Source: Entamoeba histolytica HM-1:IMSS
Taxonomy: Eukaryota > Evosea > Mastigamoebida > Endamoebidae
Reading direction: 5' to 3'
DNA: 62,062 bases
NCBI RefSeq assembly: GCF_000208925.1
Contig: NW_001914909.1
Location: 1 to 62,062, forward strand
In this document: in pieces, positions 30,501 to 40,135 of the stretch
Layout: each line of letters begins with the position of its first letter
How positions within the stretch are numbered: position 1 is the stretch's first letter
Position numbers and translations under genes: made by a program
Notes under the pieces: model-generated
The model's input: the letters and a program-made list of their open reading frames with translations, nothing else
Told to the model about the DNA's origin: nothing
Database searches by the model: none

Positions 30501-30744
30501 TCTTAACATTTTCTGTATTCACTTGAAGACATTCAGAATTAAACATCATATAAAGAGGGTTTGATTCTGAAAAAGCTTGAAAAGGATTAACAATCATACA
30601 ATTAAAACAACTTGTTGTTTGTTCATAACCATCTTTACATTTCTCACATAACTCATCTCCAATACAATTAATACATCCTGAACCACTACAATTGAATGTT
30701 ACCCCATTTTTAATGAATAACAATAAAATAATCAAGGGGTTCAT
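27559..30744 (-). CDS. transmembrane TKL-family pseudokinase receptor
   Basis: A 1061-residue type I receptor. Signal peptide, then CxxC-rich furin/EGF-like segments (CSGSGCINCIGDELCEKC; CDTYCECQNN), one transmembrane helix at about 530-558, and a cytoplasmic C2-like/TKL extension with the kinase fold from about 770. VCIKQINLD provides the ATP Lys. The catalytic loop reads HNNLKPSN at 871-878, so the HRD Asp is Asn (N873). The DFG motif is DYR (896-898), and the glycine loop is degenerate. YDAPELY and DVFSFSIVFWEL are intact. It resembles the EhTMK receptor families of Entamoeba, which join Cys-rich ectodomains to tyrosine-kinase-like cores. With the catalytic base lost it is predicted to be a pseudokinase, signalling by binding or dimerisation with active TMKs; the prediction rests on the two altered motifs. 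Confidence 0.9.
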   Translation of the reverse strand: MNPLIILLLFIKNGVTFNCSGSGCINCIGDELCEKCKDGYEQTTSCFNCMIVNPFQAFSESNPLYMMFNSECLQVNTENVKRYWDPRGAEELIKNKEVQFKITNTMIPAFGICENKDTNNRYKYGKYFHYTIPKSTTTQNYLNVLVKSDTPSVNFRIEITTDEFDPNKLTDSPKCFALYVLGTSKTTGFISLRVPQEGGHYYLFVGMKRGVDCTLTVSIVDNEIISPYYQVQEIDINNYEGEIMSHTVDFSSIGTYDYSVCSSIPMALKMIRLHLKGKVKQGMRLSLESTNGDGQIFEHSRCESKFGPCNCIEGFRTRRDIWSLNGQHGNIFSVDEHEELRWFSLFTTDVFMKTTLVMKYICPNGCNQNIGGGQCSTILSQCICTDERYGGDDCHLLCYSKEKWTISDTNGKCKYGVENCDTYCECQNNTIADQFYCVTQECWNYKRNESYNENITFCERGSSHCLPTCECEKGYSLIEGYCVSDLCGNGIYDNGEECDEKGYCTKFCTCEEGYEQDINDLTHCVHKAISMTELISIIVGGIILLLAIIIILCSILILVFARNSYTRLSDIPFKEKQPYYYINKTLLKEQKDGNNSSFHFDHIIITFGLKNKNIKLEDTRYETFILNNTSNEFMLFIVHIPDTNKFTFYSYPQTKIILPKAKQKIILFFTAHCTTTIENYNLIVSCYQFNNKEILSHFEEFIKNKHSLDEKEFKLYSEMVNQMKSSYCNLIIKGEIETSLIIDQDELLINQGIIEGSKRRHLGLYHNILVCIKQINLDSYQLEQRQKLKALFQRSTSLLKNIRSPYVVSTIGYIMSEESISIINALYPLRSLDLCMYYEKSNIVLPYKLKLKIMRDVECGLHYLHESKLLHNNLKPSNIILNSLFDTTNTVALITDYRVTKELSEEMENFGYFIGNPKYDAPELYNNVFVPESDVFSFSIVFWELFYGIHAFSDLKTTYDIKSSIIAGKRPELKLPMPQELQNLLEQCWNNDYHERPLFNIINPQLTKLIDSSEQHQDLDINVTTQKIKDVFEEDIQIFEKHGKKKTMISFSEYQKIEEKS

Positions 30745-31394
30745 TAAATTTTAATGGGATAATGAATATAAAGTTCGTAATTTTGAAATAATTTCATAAC
30801 CTCATGTATTTTATAAAATCGTTAAATATGGTCAGAAAAAATTATAGACAAAAATGTTTTGACATTTTTCTTAAACTACAAACCGATTTCAGATATTAAA
30901 AAAAAAATTCCTATTATAACACATAAATCGTTAATATTTTTTTAATTCTCTTTTTAAAAAAAAATTAAGGAAAGTAATTCTTTATGTTGAATATCTGGTA
31001 GTACTAAACTATTTGCAATTTAAGTAAAAAAAAGGTTACTCATTATGAATCTATGAAAATACGACGAAATTAATTTGGATTAAAAGTTTATAAAAGTTTA
31101 ACAACAAAATGGGTGAATTTAAAAAAAAAATTATCACTATTCCTAATTTATGAGATTTGGTTTCATTTTTTTTTAGAATTTATATTCTTTTTATAGCACA
31201 AATTTCATATGACATAATCAAGTATTATGAAAATCGAATAATCAACGGTGTTTGTTATTGAAAATAGAAGAATGAAAGAAAATTCAATTCGATAATCTAA
31301 AAATAATGAGAAATAAACGAAAAAACATTTTAAAAAATAGAATAACAAAAAAAAACAAATTATAAAAGGCATACTTACAATAAAATTAAAACCA
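30745..31394. other. intergenic, no gene seen
   Basis: A 650 bp spacer carrying the promoter of the pseudokinase gene and the 3' end of the gene at 31395. It is A- and T-run rich, with no coding frame or GAACT box that I would defend near 30744. Confidence 0.5.
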
Positions 31395-32147
31395 CTATGA
31401 ATAAAACATTTGATCTCGTAACTGATTTAATGTATTAATATGGTAGTTGTTTGTTTCAATTCCATAAATAACTGAAACTCCACTATAAGGATTTCCTATA
31501 TATGGAGTAATACAATTTACAAGAAGACTATTTGTATGGTTAATTTGGTTTTGAAGAGTTCTTATAGACGCAAGGATTTCATACTTATAGTCAATAGCTT
31601 GAATATGGCTTTTAGCTTGTTTTAAAGGTTCTTTTTTTCTTTCTTCTTTCTTTACATACAGATTAATATCTTTAGAAGTTAAACTATCTGACTGTTGTTT
31701 AGAATGGTCTTTTAATTTATAATATCCTCTATTATGACATACATCCTTACCAGATTCAATTAAGTTACAATGATTAAATGCATCTAATAATGCTTTTCTC
31801 CAATTGGGTGTTTTAAATTGTTTTAATTTAGATAGAATGGGCCAATGGTTTGTAATAAATTCTTTAATATCATTTTTTAATGAAAAGAATTCATTCTCTG
31901 GTTTTAATAATTTAAGTGATTTTAAAATCATCACACATAATTTAGTGGTTTTCATCTTTAAATCTTGTCCTTCTGATATTTCACTTTTTTGACATAAAAG
32001 ACAATGGCAAGGAACAGGTCCTTTAACTGATGAATTTCCATCAATATTTTCTAGTGAATACATTTCTGAAGAACCAATATGGAATAAGTTTATTATAGTT
32101 CCATTTTCAATCCAAGTTATATTTTTTTGGTTAACTTCATAATAATC
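31395..32147 (-). CDS. winged-helix-like protein, 5' exon unresolved
   Basis: The last exon is open from a TAG acceptor (32148-32150) to the stop at 31395 and encodes 250 residues, in phase 0 at its start. The first internal ATG is at 32063, but coding-like sequence continues upstream (YYEVNQKNITWIENG, INLFHIGSSE), so the gene starts in an earlier exon. A Cys-rich segment (CHCLLCQK) follows. Residues that read FITNHWPILSKLKQF, then TPNWRKALLDAFNHCNLIES and NRGYYKL resemble a forkhead-type winged helix (W..SI...L......F....GYW.L), so DNA binding is plausible. The tail is basic, then ends in a helical region. A candidate first exon begins at ATG 32280 (MDLDNMNNWENIWNGFLTEI) but has no GT donor before its stop. 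Confidence 0.55.
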   Translation of the reverse strand, partial: DYYEVNQKNITWIENGTIINLFHIGSSEMYSLENIDGNSSVKGPVPCHCLLCQKSEISEGQDLKMKTTKLCVMILKSLKLLKPENEFFSLKNDIKEFITNHWPILSKLKQFKTPNWRKALLDAFNHCNLIESGKDVCHNRGYYKLKDHSKQQSDSLTSKDINLYVKKEERKKEPLKQAKSHIQAIDYKYEILASIRTLQNQINHTNSLLVNCITPYIGNPYSGVSVIYGIETNNYHINTLNQLRDQMFYS

Positions 32148-32280
32148 CTACAAAAACCACCTGATTATTTCATTATTTTATCTAATATGTTTCATTGTTT
32201 TACGTCTCTTTTATTTTTTAAATCTCCGTTAAAAAGCCATTCCAAATATTCTCCCAATTATTCATATTGTCTAAATCCAT

Positions 32281-34197
32281 ATTCTTTTATCTGAACTAAC
32301 GTCACTTTTTCCTAAATTATAGCTTTTTGAGTTTTCATTTTTGTTTTGTATATGTGAATAATGATCCACTCCTTCGGAAGTTTAATTTCTTTTTTCTTCT
32401 CTCACAAGATACAGAAGCTTCTTATGCTTCATTATTAACCAAATTATTGAAAGATAGATGACGAGTTATTTGTTTCTGTTGTTGAGACAGTTTATTGTAA
32501 TGAGTGGTATTTTATTTGCTTATATCATTTAACTACCATTACCACAACACCATTCCATCAGTGGGTTTTCTTTATCTCTTCAAATACAACAAAAACGAAT
32601 GAATCAATAATATAAAAAAAAACAATAATTACACTTAAAAAATTATTAACATTATTCTTTGTTGATTGCACTCAATAAAACCAATCAAATGGACCAGATG
32701 ATGGTGATCAACTATCAATCTGTCTTTTCTTGACAAATCCTCAGAACAACAAACTTAAATAATTGACAAACAACCTTTAATTAATTAACAACTATTACTA
32801 CTTTTCTTTAAAATAATTACCCTCATGACTTTATCATTAGACATTATGATGGTTTCAATGATGCAACTTATATAACAAATAGTCTATGAAACTGAGTCAT
32901 TTTCATTAATTGAATTTTTTTTCTGTTTTATCTTCTTAACTCCCATCCAATAAAAATTCATTTTATACCTTATTCTTGGTATTAAACAAAAAGAATAACT
33001 TTGGCTTTAGTCTAGTTAAAACAATTAACTGTTTAACTAAATATTTTTAATATATAAAATCATTAGAAACCTTTGTTAAAATGACTTTTGGTAATGTCTT
33101 GAAACAATACGTTGTTGGCGTCATCAACGCATAAAACTAATCAATTTATTTTTTTGTAAGCCATATTTCAAGTCTTAAAAAGAAGAATTTTTTATGACTT
33201 ACAAATAAAGATATAATTTATTGTTTGTTCATAATGTTATCAATTTTCTAATCTCCATTTCTTGACCAGATTTATTCTATCCAACATTTATGTATTAACT
33301 AAATAGTTAAGGAAGGGAACATAAAAGTTTCAGCGAAACATTTGTTATTTGCTTTTAAAGTAACTTCTCTTTAATAAGTTAAATTATTAGAGTAAAAAGA
33401 ATATGAATAAAATGATATTTTCTCTAAGAATGATGATAAGTCATTGTTGAACTAGTTAGTATTGATTCGTTAGATTATACAGTCATTACACTTATCTTTA
33501 AATGAAACGATAACATTAGTTGATTTTTAATTATTTTGATAGAGAAAGACATACGAAGTTTATCTACATTAAAAATAAGTTAGTGAATAATAATTTGAGT
33601 ATTTTTAACAAATGAAATTATGTTTTTAAATGAGTCTTTAATACTATCATTGTGTATTGAGAAAAATGAGTATGTCATTATATCATAATTTGTGTAAACA
33701 ATATTAAGTATATTCTATCAATTAAAAAATACTATAAAATAACATTTAACTGAATTAATAAATAAGAAGGATAATATTGATTTGTAATTAATTAGAGTTG
33801 AATAAATGTCAAGACATTCATAACAAAGTGATTGATATGAGAAGTAATATCAAATTAACCAGAACCAGCAATAAAACCTCCATTTATTATAACCAACATA
33901 TAATAAATGAATAGAAATGATTATCAATAATAATAACATAAACAATTCAACATAAACAATATCTCTGACATTAACAATAAAATTATAGACAATGTTTTAT
34001 TAATAAAATAATGGTTGTTGAATTACCACTTTTAGAAAATTTGAGTAAATAAAAGGATTGAGGTGATGATAAGAAGACAATCATAAAAAATTTATAATAA
34101 TTTACTTTATGTTGTTATGATGTGTGTGAATGAGAGAAATAATAGGAAGAATAGTAATGAGCTTAAAAAAGATAAAAAAGGTAGGAAAAATTCAATA
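32281..34197. other. gene-poor AT-rich region
   Basis: About 1.9 kb without a defensible gene. A short plus-strand frame near 32,410 reads DTEASYASLLTKLLKDR and looks like the first helix of a DH domain, but it ends at once with a stop. The rest is low-complexity AT sequence with no open frame over 60 codons starting at ATG. The right edge runs into the N gap. Confidence 0.5.
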
Positions 34198-34297
34198 NNN
34201 NNNNNNNNNNNNNNNNNNNNNNNNNNNNNNNNNNNNNNNNNNNNNNNNNNNNNNNNNNNNNNNNNNNNNNNNNNNNNNNNNNNNNNNNNNNNNNNNN
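34198..34297. other. assembly gap (100 N)
   Basis: Exactly 100 N, the usual placeholder for a gap of unknown size. The frames that appear to cross it on both strands are artefacts. It cuts off the 3' end of the broken TLDc gene to its right. Confidence 0.99.
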
Positions 34298-34865
34298 CAT
34301 TTTCTTTACTACCAAGAATATCATTTATATCATTTCCAAATATATTTAAATAATCACTCAATTGATTATATAAATAAAAATGCATATTGTGATTGTATAA
34401 TATCATATTTCTTCATTCTTTTCATTCTTCATTTTGATACTAATGAAAATAAAAATGATTTTGAATCATATATACATTCATAATCTTTATCAATTTTATC
34501 AATATTAGAATGAACATATCCTCCAAATTTATTTTCTTCTTCATCTTCAATAATAATTATTATATGTTCTTTATTCATTATTCTTTGATCAAATACTGAT
34601 GTATCAACTTTCAAATTATCATTATATGAATCAAATAATATATTGGATATTCTTTTTTCTGTCCATTCTTCTATTTGGTAAATTTCTTCCATTATTTCCT
34701 TCATTCTTCTTTACATTCTCCCTTCTTGTTTCTTCCTCTTTTAATACTTTCTAAATAATATTGATACCTCTTATTAATATCACCATAAATTGATTGTTGA
34801 ATGAATGCAAGTATTTTTACTACTTCTTTAATCAATTGGTTATTCTTGTCTATTAACTCTTTCAT
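34298..34865 (-). pseudogene. broken TLDc-domain gene, cut by gap
   Basis: Read on the minus strand from ATG 34865, an N-terminal helix (LIDKNNQLIKEVVKILAFIQ) ends at a stop near 34,700. The frame changes, and 34704-34429 encodes a TLDc core (KRISNILFDS, TSVFDQRIMNKEHIIIIIED, FGGYVHSNIDKIDKDY, SFLFSLVSK) up to another stop. Beyond that, MKKYDIIQSQYAFLF and, in a third frame, YLYNQLSDYLNIFGNDIND continue the domain into the N gap. At least three frame breaks or stops disrupt it. TLDc proteins are otherwise abundant in Entamoeba, with a coiled-coil start. Errors near the assembly gap could explain some breaks, but the spread of breaks favours a pseudogene. Confidence 0.75.
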
Positions 34866-35387
34866 TTTAATTTAATTTGATGTTTATAAATTCAAAGTAT
34901 GACTGTTTAAATAGTTAAATACACGGTATTAACATTATCAAATCTGAATAAAAAGTTAAATTAAGAGTATATTAATAAGTTTCATTAATAAAACTGCCAA
35001 ACAACTATTACAAAAGAACTAAGAAAATATGCTCAGTAAGAATTATACAAATAATACACTGTAAAACTTAACAATGACTGTATTATAAGCCATCATATGA
35101 AGGTAATAAAAAACAATAATTAAATTGAAATACACAAAAACTAGTTTAACAAAATTAACATTGAGACAAAAATATGTCAAAACGATGTTTTTGGCTATTC
35201 TATACGTTATAAAAGAAGAGCAACAAGAAAAAAAGACATTGTTATAATACCTTAAAATTACTTAGCGAAGTAATAAATATATAAATATTCATTAATATTG
35301 GTGTTATAAAATGCAATAGCTATCATTAAAAATATTTGTGTTGTACATTTGAATGTAATAAATACAAAAAACCATTCTGTAGAATGC
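34866..35387. other. intergenic, no gene seen
   Basis: A 520 bp AT-rich spacer between the broken TLDc gene and the Pop4 gene. It contains the promoters of both in opposite directions; no clear element is recognised. Confidence 0.5.
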
Positions 35388-36173
35388 ATGAAACGCGAAA
35401 ATAATAAAGAGAAAAAAGTAAACCCTTTAAATAAACTCAATCTTGAAAACTGTCATTCAATGGAATCAAACTCCACGAATCAAAATTATGACTTATACCA
35501 AAAATTTGATGGGACATTTGTTGATAAAACAAAAACAGCAAGTATGGTAAAGTCATATTTATGTGATCTAATGACTGCATTTCCAAACGAAGAAGCAAAA
35601 GAAGAACGTATTGATGAATCAAATCTTCCTTATTTACGTATCAATCTTCTTGTAAGACCCGTACCTCCTAAATTTTCAAAAAAGCCAACAAAAGTTATGA
35701 GAAGACCAATAGGAATTCAACAATTAAAACAAGACTTTTCAAGACTAACGTTTGTTTTATCTAATAATGAGTATTTTTTATTTAAAACACTTAAAAAAGA
35801 TAGAAAAGATATTGTTATTAAAATGAATCAATTATGGATTCAATATATTGATAAAATTATGGAACTATCACATGACTTAAATAGTTTATTAAATGCTGAA
35901 ATTCAAGGTGGAGAAATTAGTATTATTCAATCAAAAAATCCATCACTTGTTGGTAAAAGAGGTATTTGTGTTTATGAGTCAAAGAATGTTATTGTTCTTG
36001 CAACTCCAACAACTCCAGTAACAATTACAGTTATTCCAAAAGAAGTTGTTAATATGAAATTACATTATAAAGATAAACGTATTATTTTATATGGAAGAAA
36101 TTGGACAATAAGACCATGTGATAGAATTGAAACAAAAAATTTCAAAGAAAATAAACCAATTCATTTTGAATAA
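35388..36173 (+). CDS. RNase P/MRP subunit Pop4 (Rpp29)
   Basis: A 261-residue protein. ATG 35388 is chosen because the frame upstream has no ATG (TTG at 35349). The C-terminal half is the Rpp29/Pop4 beta-barrel: EISIIQSKNPSLVGKRGICV, then a strand pair, VTVIPKEVVN-type segment (ITVIPKEVVNMKL) and IILYGRNWTIRPCDR, matching the family's KSKNPSLVG...VIPK...G..F.IRP.DR pattern. The N-terminal part is basic and poorly ordered, as in the eukaryotic members. The subunit contacts the RNA in RNase P (tRNA 5' maturation) and RNase MRP (rRNA processing) in the nucleus and nucleolus. Confidence in family is high. Confidence 0.9.
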   Translation: MKRENNKEKKVNPLNKLNLENCHSMESNSTNQNYDLYQKFDGTFVDKTKTASMVKSYLCDLMTAFPNEEAKEERIDESNLPYLRINLLVRPVPPKFSKKPTKVMRRPIGIQQLKQDFSRLTFVLSNNEYFLFKTLKKDRKDIVIKMNQLWIQYIDKIMELSHDLNSLLNAEIQGGEISIIQSKNPSLVGKRGICVYESKNVIVLATPTTPVTITVIPKEVVNMKLHYKDKRIILYGRNWTIRPCDRIETKNFKENKPIHFE

Positions 36174-36539
36174 ATAAATTTAATGATAAATAAATTATAT
36201 AAGTTGTTTTATTACTTTTTATTTATCAAAGACTTAAATAAACTAAAAAACATCTTTTTGAAGTGTATTATTATTAACTTTCTCTTCTTAATTGAAGATG
36301 TAGAAAAAAAAATAATAAAATATATCATTGTTATTTCACACTTTACTTTAATTAAATTAATTCATAAAAAGAAAGAAGGTAATATAATAAAAATTGAGAA
36401 AGACATTAAAGACAAAAGATATTTTGATCAGTTAATTCTGTTTTCATAAAATTATCAATAAATAAAAGGTGTACTATAAAAATTATCATTCTATGAGTTT
36501 TTGATCTAAGAAATAATTGGTTCATTTGAACTTGGTAAT
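36174..36539. other. intergenic, no gene called
   Basis: 366 bp. An ATG-started frame at 36183-36449 (88 codons) exists, but it is extremely rich in I, K, L and F and lacks domains; I treat it as chance. The sequence before 36540 is the promoter of the M18 gene. Confidence 0.5.
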
Positions 36540-37891
36540 ATGGAAGAAGACTTTCTTAAATTTTTAGAAAATTGTTCTGGTTCAGCTTTTAATGCTGTTG
36601 AACATATTAAACAACTCTTCTTAGATAATAATTTCCAATTATTAAAAGAAAATAACTTATGGAATTTAGAAAAAGGAAAAAAGTATTTCATTATTAGAGA
36701 TGATGCTACTATCTTTGCTTTTGCAATTGGAGGGAAATATGTTTGTTTGTCATAATAATAATAAACATAAATTTAATTTAATAGGAAGTTGGAAATGGAT
36801 TTATTATTGCTGGTGCACATTTAGATAGTCCATCACTAAAATTAAAACCAAACCCTTTCAAAGAATCAGAAGAATTAAATTTAGTTTCATGTGAAACTTA
36901 TGGTGGAGGAGTATGGACTACTTGGTTTGATCGTGATTTAGGAATTTGTGGAAGAGTTGTTGTAGAAGAAGAAGGACAATTTAAAAGTATTCCTATTGTT
37001 ATTAAAGAGCCTTTGTATAGAATTGCTACATGTGCACCACATTTAGATAAAAGATATCCAAAGGGATTTGTTATTGATAAAGAAACCGAATTACCTGCTA
37101 TTGGATTAAGTGAGAAAGAATTATTAGAATTAATTCAAGAAAGAATTGGAAATAAATCAATTATAACATATGACTTATATCTTTGTGACATACAAAAACC
37201 AAGTTTATTAGGAATGAATAAAGAGTTTGTCGTTGGACAAGGTCTTGATAATTTGATTTGTTCATATGGAGCAATTTATGGAATGATTAGATCAAGTAAA
37301 GATGAGCTATTAGAAGAAAATTGTAATATTCTTATGAGTTGTATTTATGATGATGAAGAAATAGGATCAACTAATAGAAGAGGAGCAAATTCAGTGATGT
37401 TACCAAATATCATGAAACGTATTGCTTATTGTTTTAATGATGAAAAAGGAATAGAAGAAAGAATTCAAATTGGAGAAAGTAAGTCTATTGTTTTAAGTAC
37501 TGATGTTGGTCATGCAGCACATCCAAATTATCCAGATAGAACTGATGATAAACATCCAGTTTATATGAACCATGGACTAGTTATTGAAACTAATTGTAGT
37601 CAACAACTACTTGGTGATTCTAATGTTTTTGCAATTATATCTAAACTAGGAGAAGAGGTTGGAGTAAAGTTTCAAAGAACTGTTAAACGACAAGAAAAAG
37701 GAGGAGGAGGAAGTACTATTGGTCCAAAAATTGCATCACATACTGGGTTAAATGTTATTGATTTTGGAATTCCTTTATTATCAATGCATTCAATAAGAGA
37801 AATTGGAGGTATCTCTGATGTTGACTCTATGACTAGGCTTGTTGCTGAAGTAATGAAATCTTTTTGGAAGTATCAAAATTCTTTAAACTAA
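36540..37891 (+). CDS. M18 aspartyl aminopeptidase
   Basis: Exons 36540-36740 and 36785-37891 join in phase 0 across a 44-nt GTTTGT...TAG intron to give 435 residues, the usual size. It removes N-terminal Asp/Glu from peptides in the cytosol or vacuole using two zinc ions. Family motifs are AHLDSPSLKLKPNPF (metal His about residue 79), GGGVWTTWFDRDL, GQGLDNL, DDEEIGS (256-259, catalytic and metal carboxylates), DVGHAAHPNY and PLLSMHSIREI (late metal His). Without the splice the first exon ends soon after GGKY, and exon 2 lacks a start; the junction reads straight through the family alignment. Confidence 0.95.
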
Positions 37892-38102
37892 ATATTAAAT
37901 GAAAGTCAAATAAAACAGTTACCTTTTAAAGGATATTAAATATTTTATTTTTTAATTAACAAAATTATATTGAAATTAAAATATAACATACAATATAATA
38001 ATTCTTAGTATAAAATAAATTTTAAAATATAAAACAATTTAAAAACTTCTTTTAAACCTTTCAAATAATCTTTTTAAATAGTTTTTTAGAATAAGTAATC
38101 AA

Positions 38103-40115
38103 TTAAATGAACCATAACATTATTATTAAAATAATTGTAAGTATTTGAAGAGAATTTGTTATATTTTCTTTATATTCATCACTTTTAAGCCATACAACAT
38201 CCATTGATGGCATTTTTAAAGTAACACGTGTTCCATTATATTGAATAGTTGATGTTCCACTAATTATTTCTAAATTCAAATCTTCACTTGGTCTATCAAA
38301 CGTATAAGTAATTTCTTTATTTTGATTATTAACAATAAGGATATAATCACTATTATCTTTTTTCCATATTCTTGTTCCAACATCATGTCCTTGTTCTGGA
38401 AGGTTATAATTTTCATTTGGTATGTCAATAGAATAAATAATATCAACATACTTATCCTTTAGTTCTTGTGCAATCTTTTTTACTGAATTCCATTGTTTAT
38501 CAAATGATGTTTTACTATTCATTTTATGTAAATCTGTAAAGTCATAATAAATAATACCCATAGAACCTCCAGCAATAGTTTGATAGGTCATTTGTCTTAT
38601 TTGTTGTTCAGTTGGTGGTTCTTCATTTGGTTTTTTATAAACAGTCCAATCAAATATTTGGATAATGTTCCATAACCCTTGTCCATTTGCAACTCCTTTT
38701 CTTCCTCTTTCTGCAACAAGCCAAACAGCATACAATGGCTCTTCATTTTGAACAGGATAAACATCTAATCCAAAACAATCCATACCTTCTTTAAGAGTAG
38801 CTACTTCTCTGTTTTTATTAACAGCTGTATAAACAACATGTTTTTCATCATTTTCTCTAATAGTCCAAGTGACTTGTTTTAGTCTATCAATAAAAGTTGT
38901 TAATGGTTCATCTACTGGATAATATCCAAAAAATCCTTCAATATCTTTAAATTGTGAAATTAATCCTTTTAATATAACTAATCCATCATTGAAGTCTTGT
39001 TCAGAACATTTGTTTGGATCAACACAAGCACCTTTAGTCACTGGTCTAATGACATTAATTTGGTTATTTGTAGCAGTATAAATATGTTGTACTGTTTCAG
39101 GTGTCATTCCACCTGGTCCAATGATAAGGTTAAATGGACTATCTTTTAATAACTCTAGGTCAGAGTCAACAATTTCATCAAAATAAAGTCCTAATGGGAA
39201 GAACTTTTTTCCATCTTTCCATGTAATTAAATGTTCATCAATATATGTTGTATAAGAAGGTTTATGATCAAGTACTCTAAGAGTTGTTTCTATTGATTCA
39301 ACTTTTTGAGTTTTATAAGAATTTGTACAAGTTAATTTGACAGTATAATAACCTGGGTTGAGTGTTGATGGGTTAATAATAAAAGAGACAATACGTTGAC
39401 GTAATTCCTTTTTAAGTGTATATGTTTCTGAAGTTAATTTTGAAGAAGTAGTTTGGGATGAGAGTTCTAATTTAAAAGATAAATAATCTCCTTTTTCAAA
39501 TATTGTATTTTCTACATTAATACCACTTCGAATTTCTATATCATCCTTGTATGCTTCTTGTCTCCATGAAACAACTTGAAGTGTTGTTAATATATCAGGA
39601 TTTACTGCTTCCATTGAAACATCATCAATCCAAAATTCTCCTAATGCACCAGCAGCATGTAATAATATTCCAAAGGTATGTGCTGATTGTATAAAGCCAC
39701 TATTTCCAACAATTTCCAATAAATACCATTTATCATTACAAGTACCAGAAGTACATTCAGTTATTGAACTACTATATCCATAAATCCCTTCTTCTGAGTC
39801 TAAACTTTCAGAAAATATTAATACATTTCCATTTTGTACATCTTTCATTCTAATATATGCTGACAATTTATATGTCATTCCAGTTTCTAAATTATCAATA
39901 CGTTGTTTAATTCCACCTCTTTGACTTGTTGATGCATCTTTACAATGAAGTGATTGTTTCCCTGAATGAAAAATTGTTGTGTCAATTTGACATGTTTCAT
40001 ATTGGTTTCTCCAGTTAGTTATATCTATTCCATTACCTTCTTCAAATGAAGGGTTTTTAAGATAATTAGAAAGTGCTCCAACAAGGAATAAGAAAATGAT
40101 AAACATTTTTAACAT
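38103..40115 (-). CDS. secreted glycoside-hydrolase-like protein, C-terminal anchor
   Basis: A 670-residue protein with signal peptide (MFIIFLFLVGALSN). Residues about 17-170 resemble a carbohydrate-binding module (NPSFEEGNGIDITNW; HSGKQSLHCKD; YKLSAYIRMKD). A beta-sandwich linker follows (about 190-290). Residues 290-560 look like a TIM-barrel hydrolase: KKFFPLGLYFDE, GYYPVDEPL with E403 as possible acid/base, MDCFGLDVYPVQ and GGSMGIIYYDFTDL. The C-terminus ends in a hydrophobic tail (SLQILTIILIIMLWFI) without charged residues, typical of a GPI-anchor signal or tail anchor. It probably acts on a glycan at the cell surface or in the phagosome; the substrate is unknown and the exact GH family cannot be assigned by eye. 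A GAACT box lies about 16-20 nt upstream. Confidence 0.75.
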   Translation of the reverse strand: MLKMFIIFLFLVGALSNYLKNPSFEEGNGIDITNWRNQYETCQIDTTIFHSGKQSLHCKDASTSQRGGIKQRIDNLETGMTYKLSAYIRMKDVQNGNVLIFSESLDSEEGIYGYSSSITECTSGTCNDKWYLLEIVGNSGFIQSAHTFGILLHAAGALGEFWIDDVSMEAVNPDILTTLQVVSWRQEAYKDDIEIRSGINVENTIFEKGDYLSFKLELSSQTTSSKLTSETYTLKKELRQRIVSFIINPSTLNPGYYTVKLTCTNSYKTQKVESIETTLRVLDHKPSYTTYIDEHLITWKDGKKFFPLGLYFDEIVDSDLELLKDSPFNLIIGPGGMTPETVQHIYTATNNQINVIRPVTKGACVDPNKCSEQDFNDGLVILKGLISQFKDIEGFFGYYPVDEPLTTFIDRLKQVTWTIRENDEKHVVYTAVNKNREVATLKEGMDCFGLDVYPVQNEEPLYAVWLVAERGRKGVANGQGLWNIIQIFDWTVYKKPNEEPPTEQQIRQMTYQTIAGGSMGIIYYDFTDLHKMNSKTSFDKQWNSVKKIAQELKDKYVDIIYSIDIPNENYNLPEQGHDVGTRIWKKDNSDYILIVNNQNKEITYTFDRPSEDLNLEIISGTSTIQYNGTRVTLKMPSMDVVWLKSDEYKENITNSLQILTIILIIMLWFI

Positions 40116-40130
40116 TCTAATATGATTTTA

Positions 40131-40135
40131 AGTTC
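40131..40135 (-). promoter_or_regulatory. GAACT box upstream of GH-like gene
   Basis: AAGAACTTAAAATCATATT on the minus strand, about 16-20 nt before the ATG at 40115. Confidence 0.4.

Noticed and set aside
32400..32465. DH-domain-like peptide (DTEASYASLLTKLLKDR)
   Set aside because: Too short and ends at a stop; no other DH helices follow, so the resemblance is not enough for a call.
34107..34483. Frames crossing the N run
   Set aside because: They are open only because N is read as any residue; sequence on either side does not form one protein.
36183..36449. 88-codon ATG frame after Pop4
   Set aside because: Composition is almost only I, K, L, F, N; no domain; it fills the promoter of the M18 gene.
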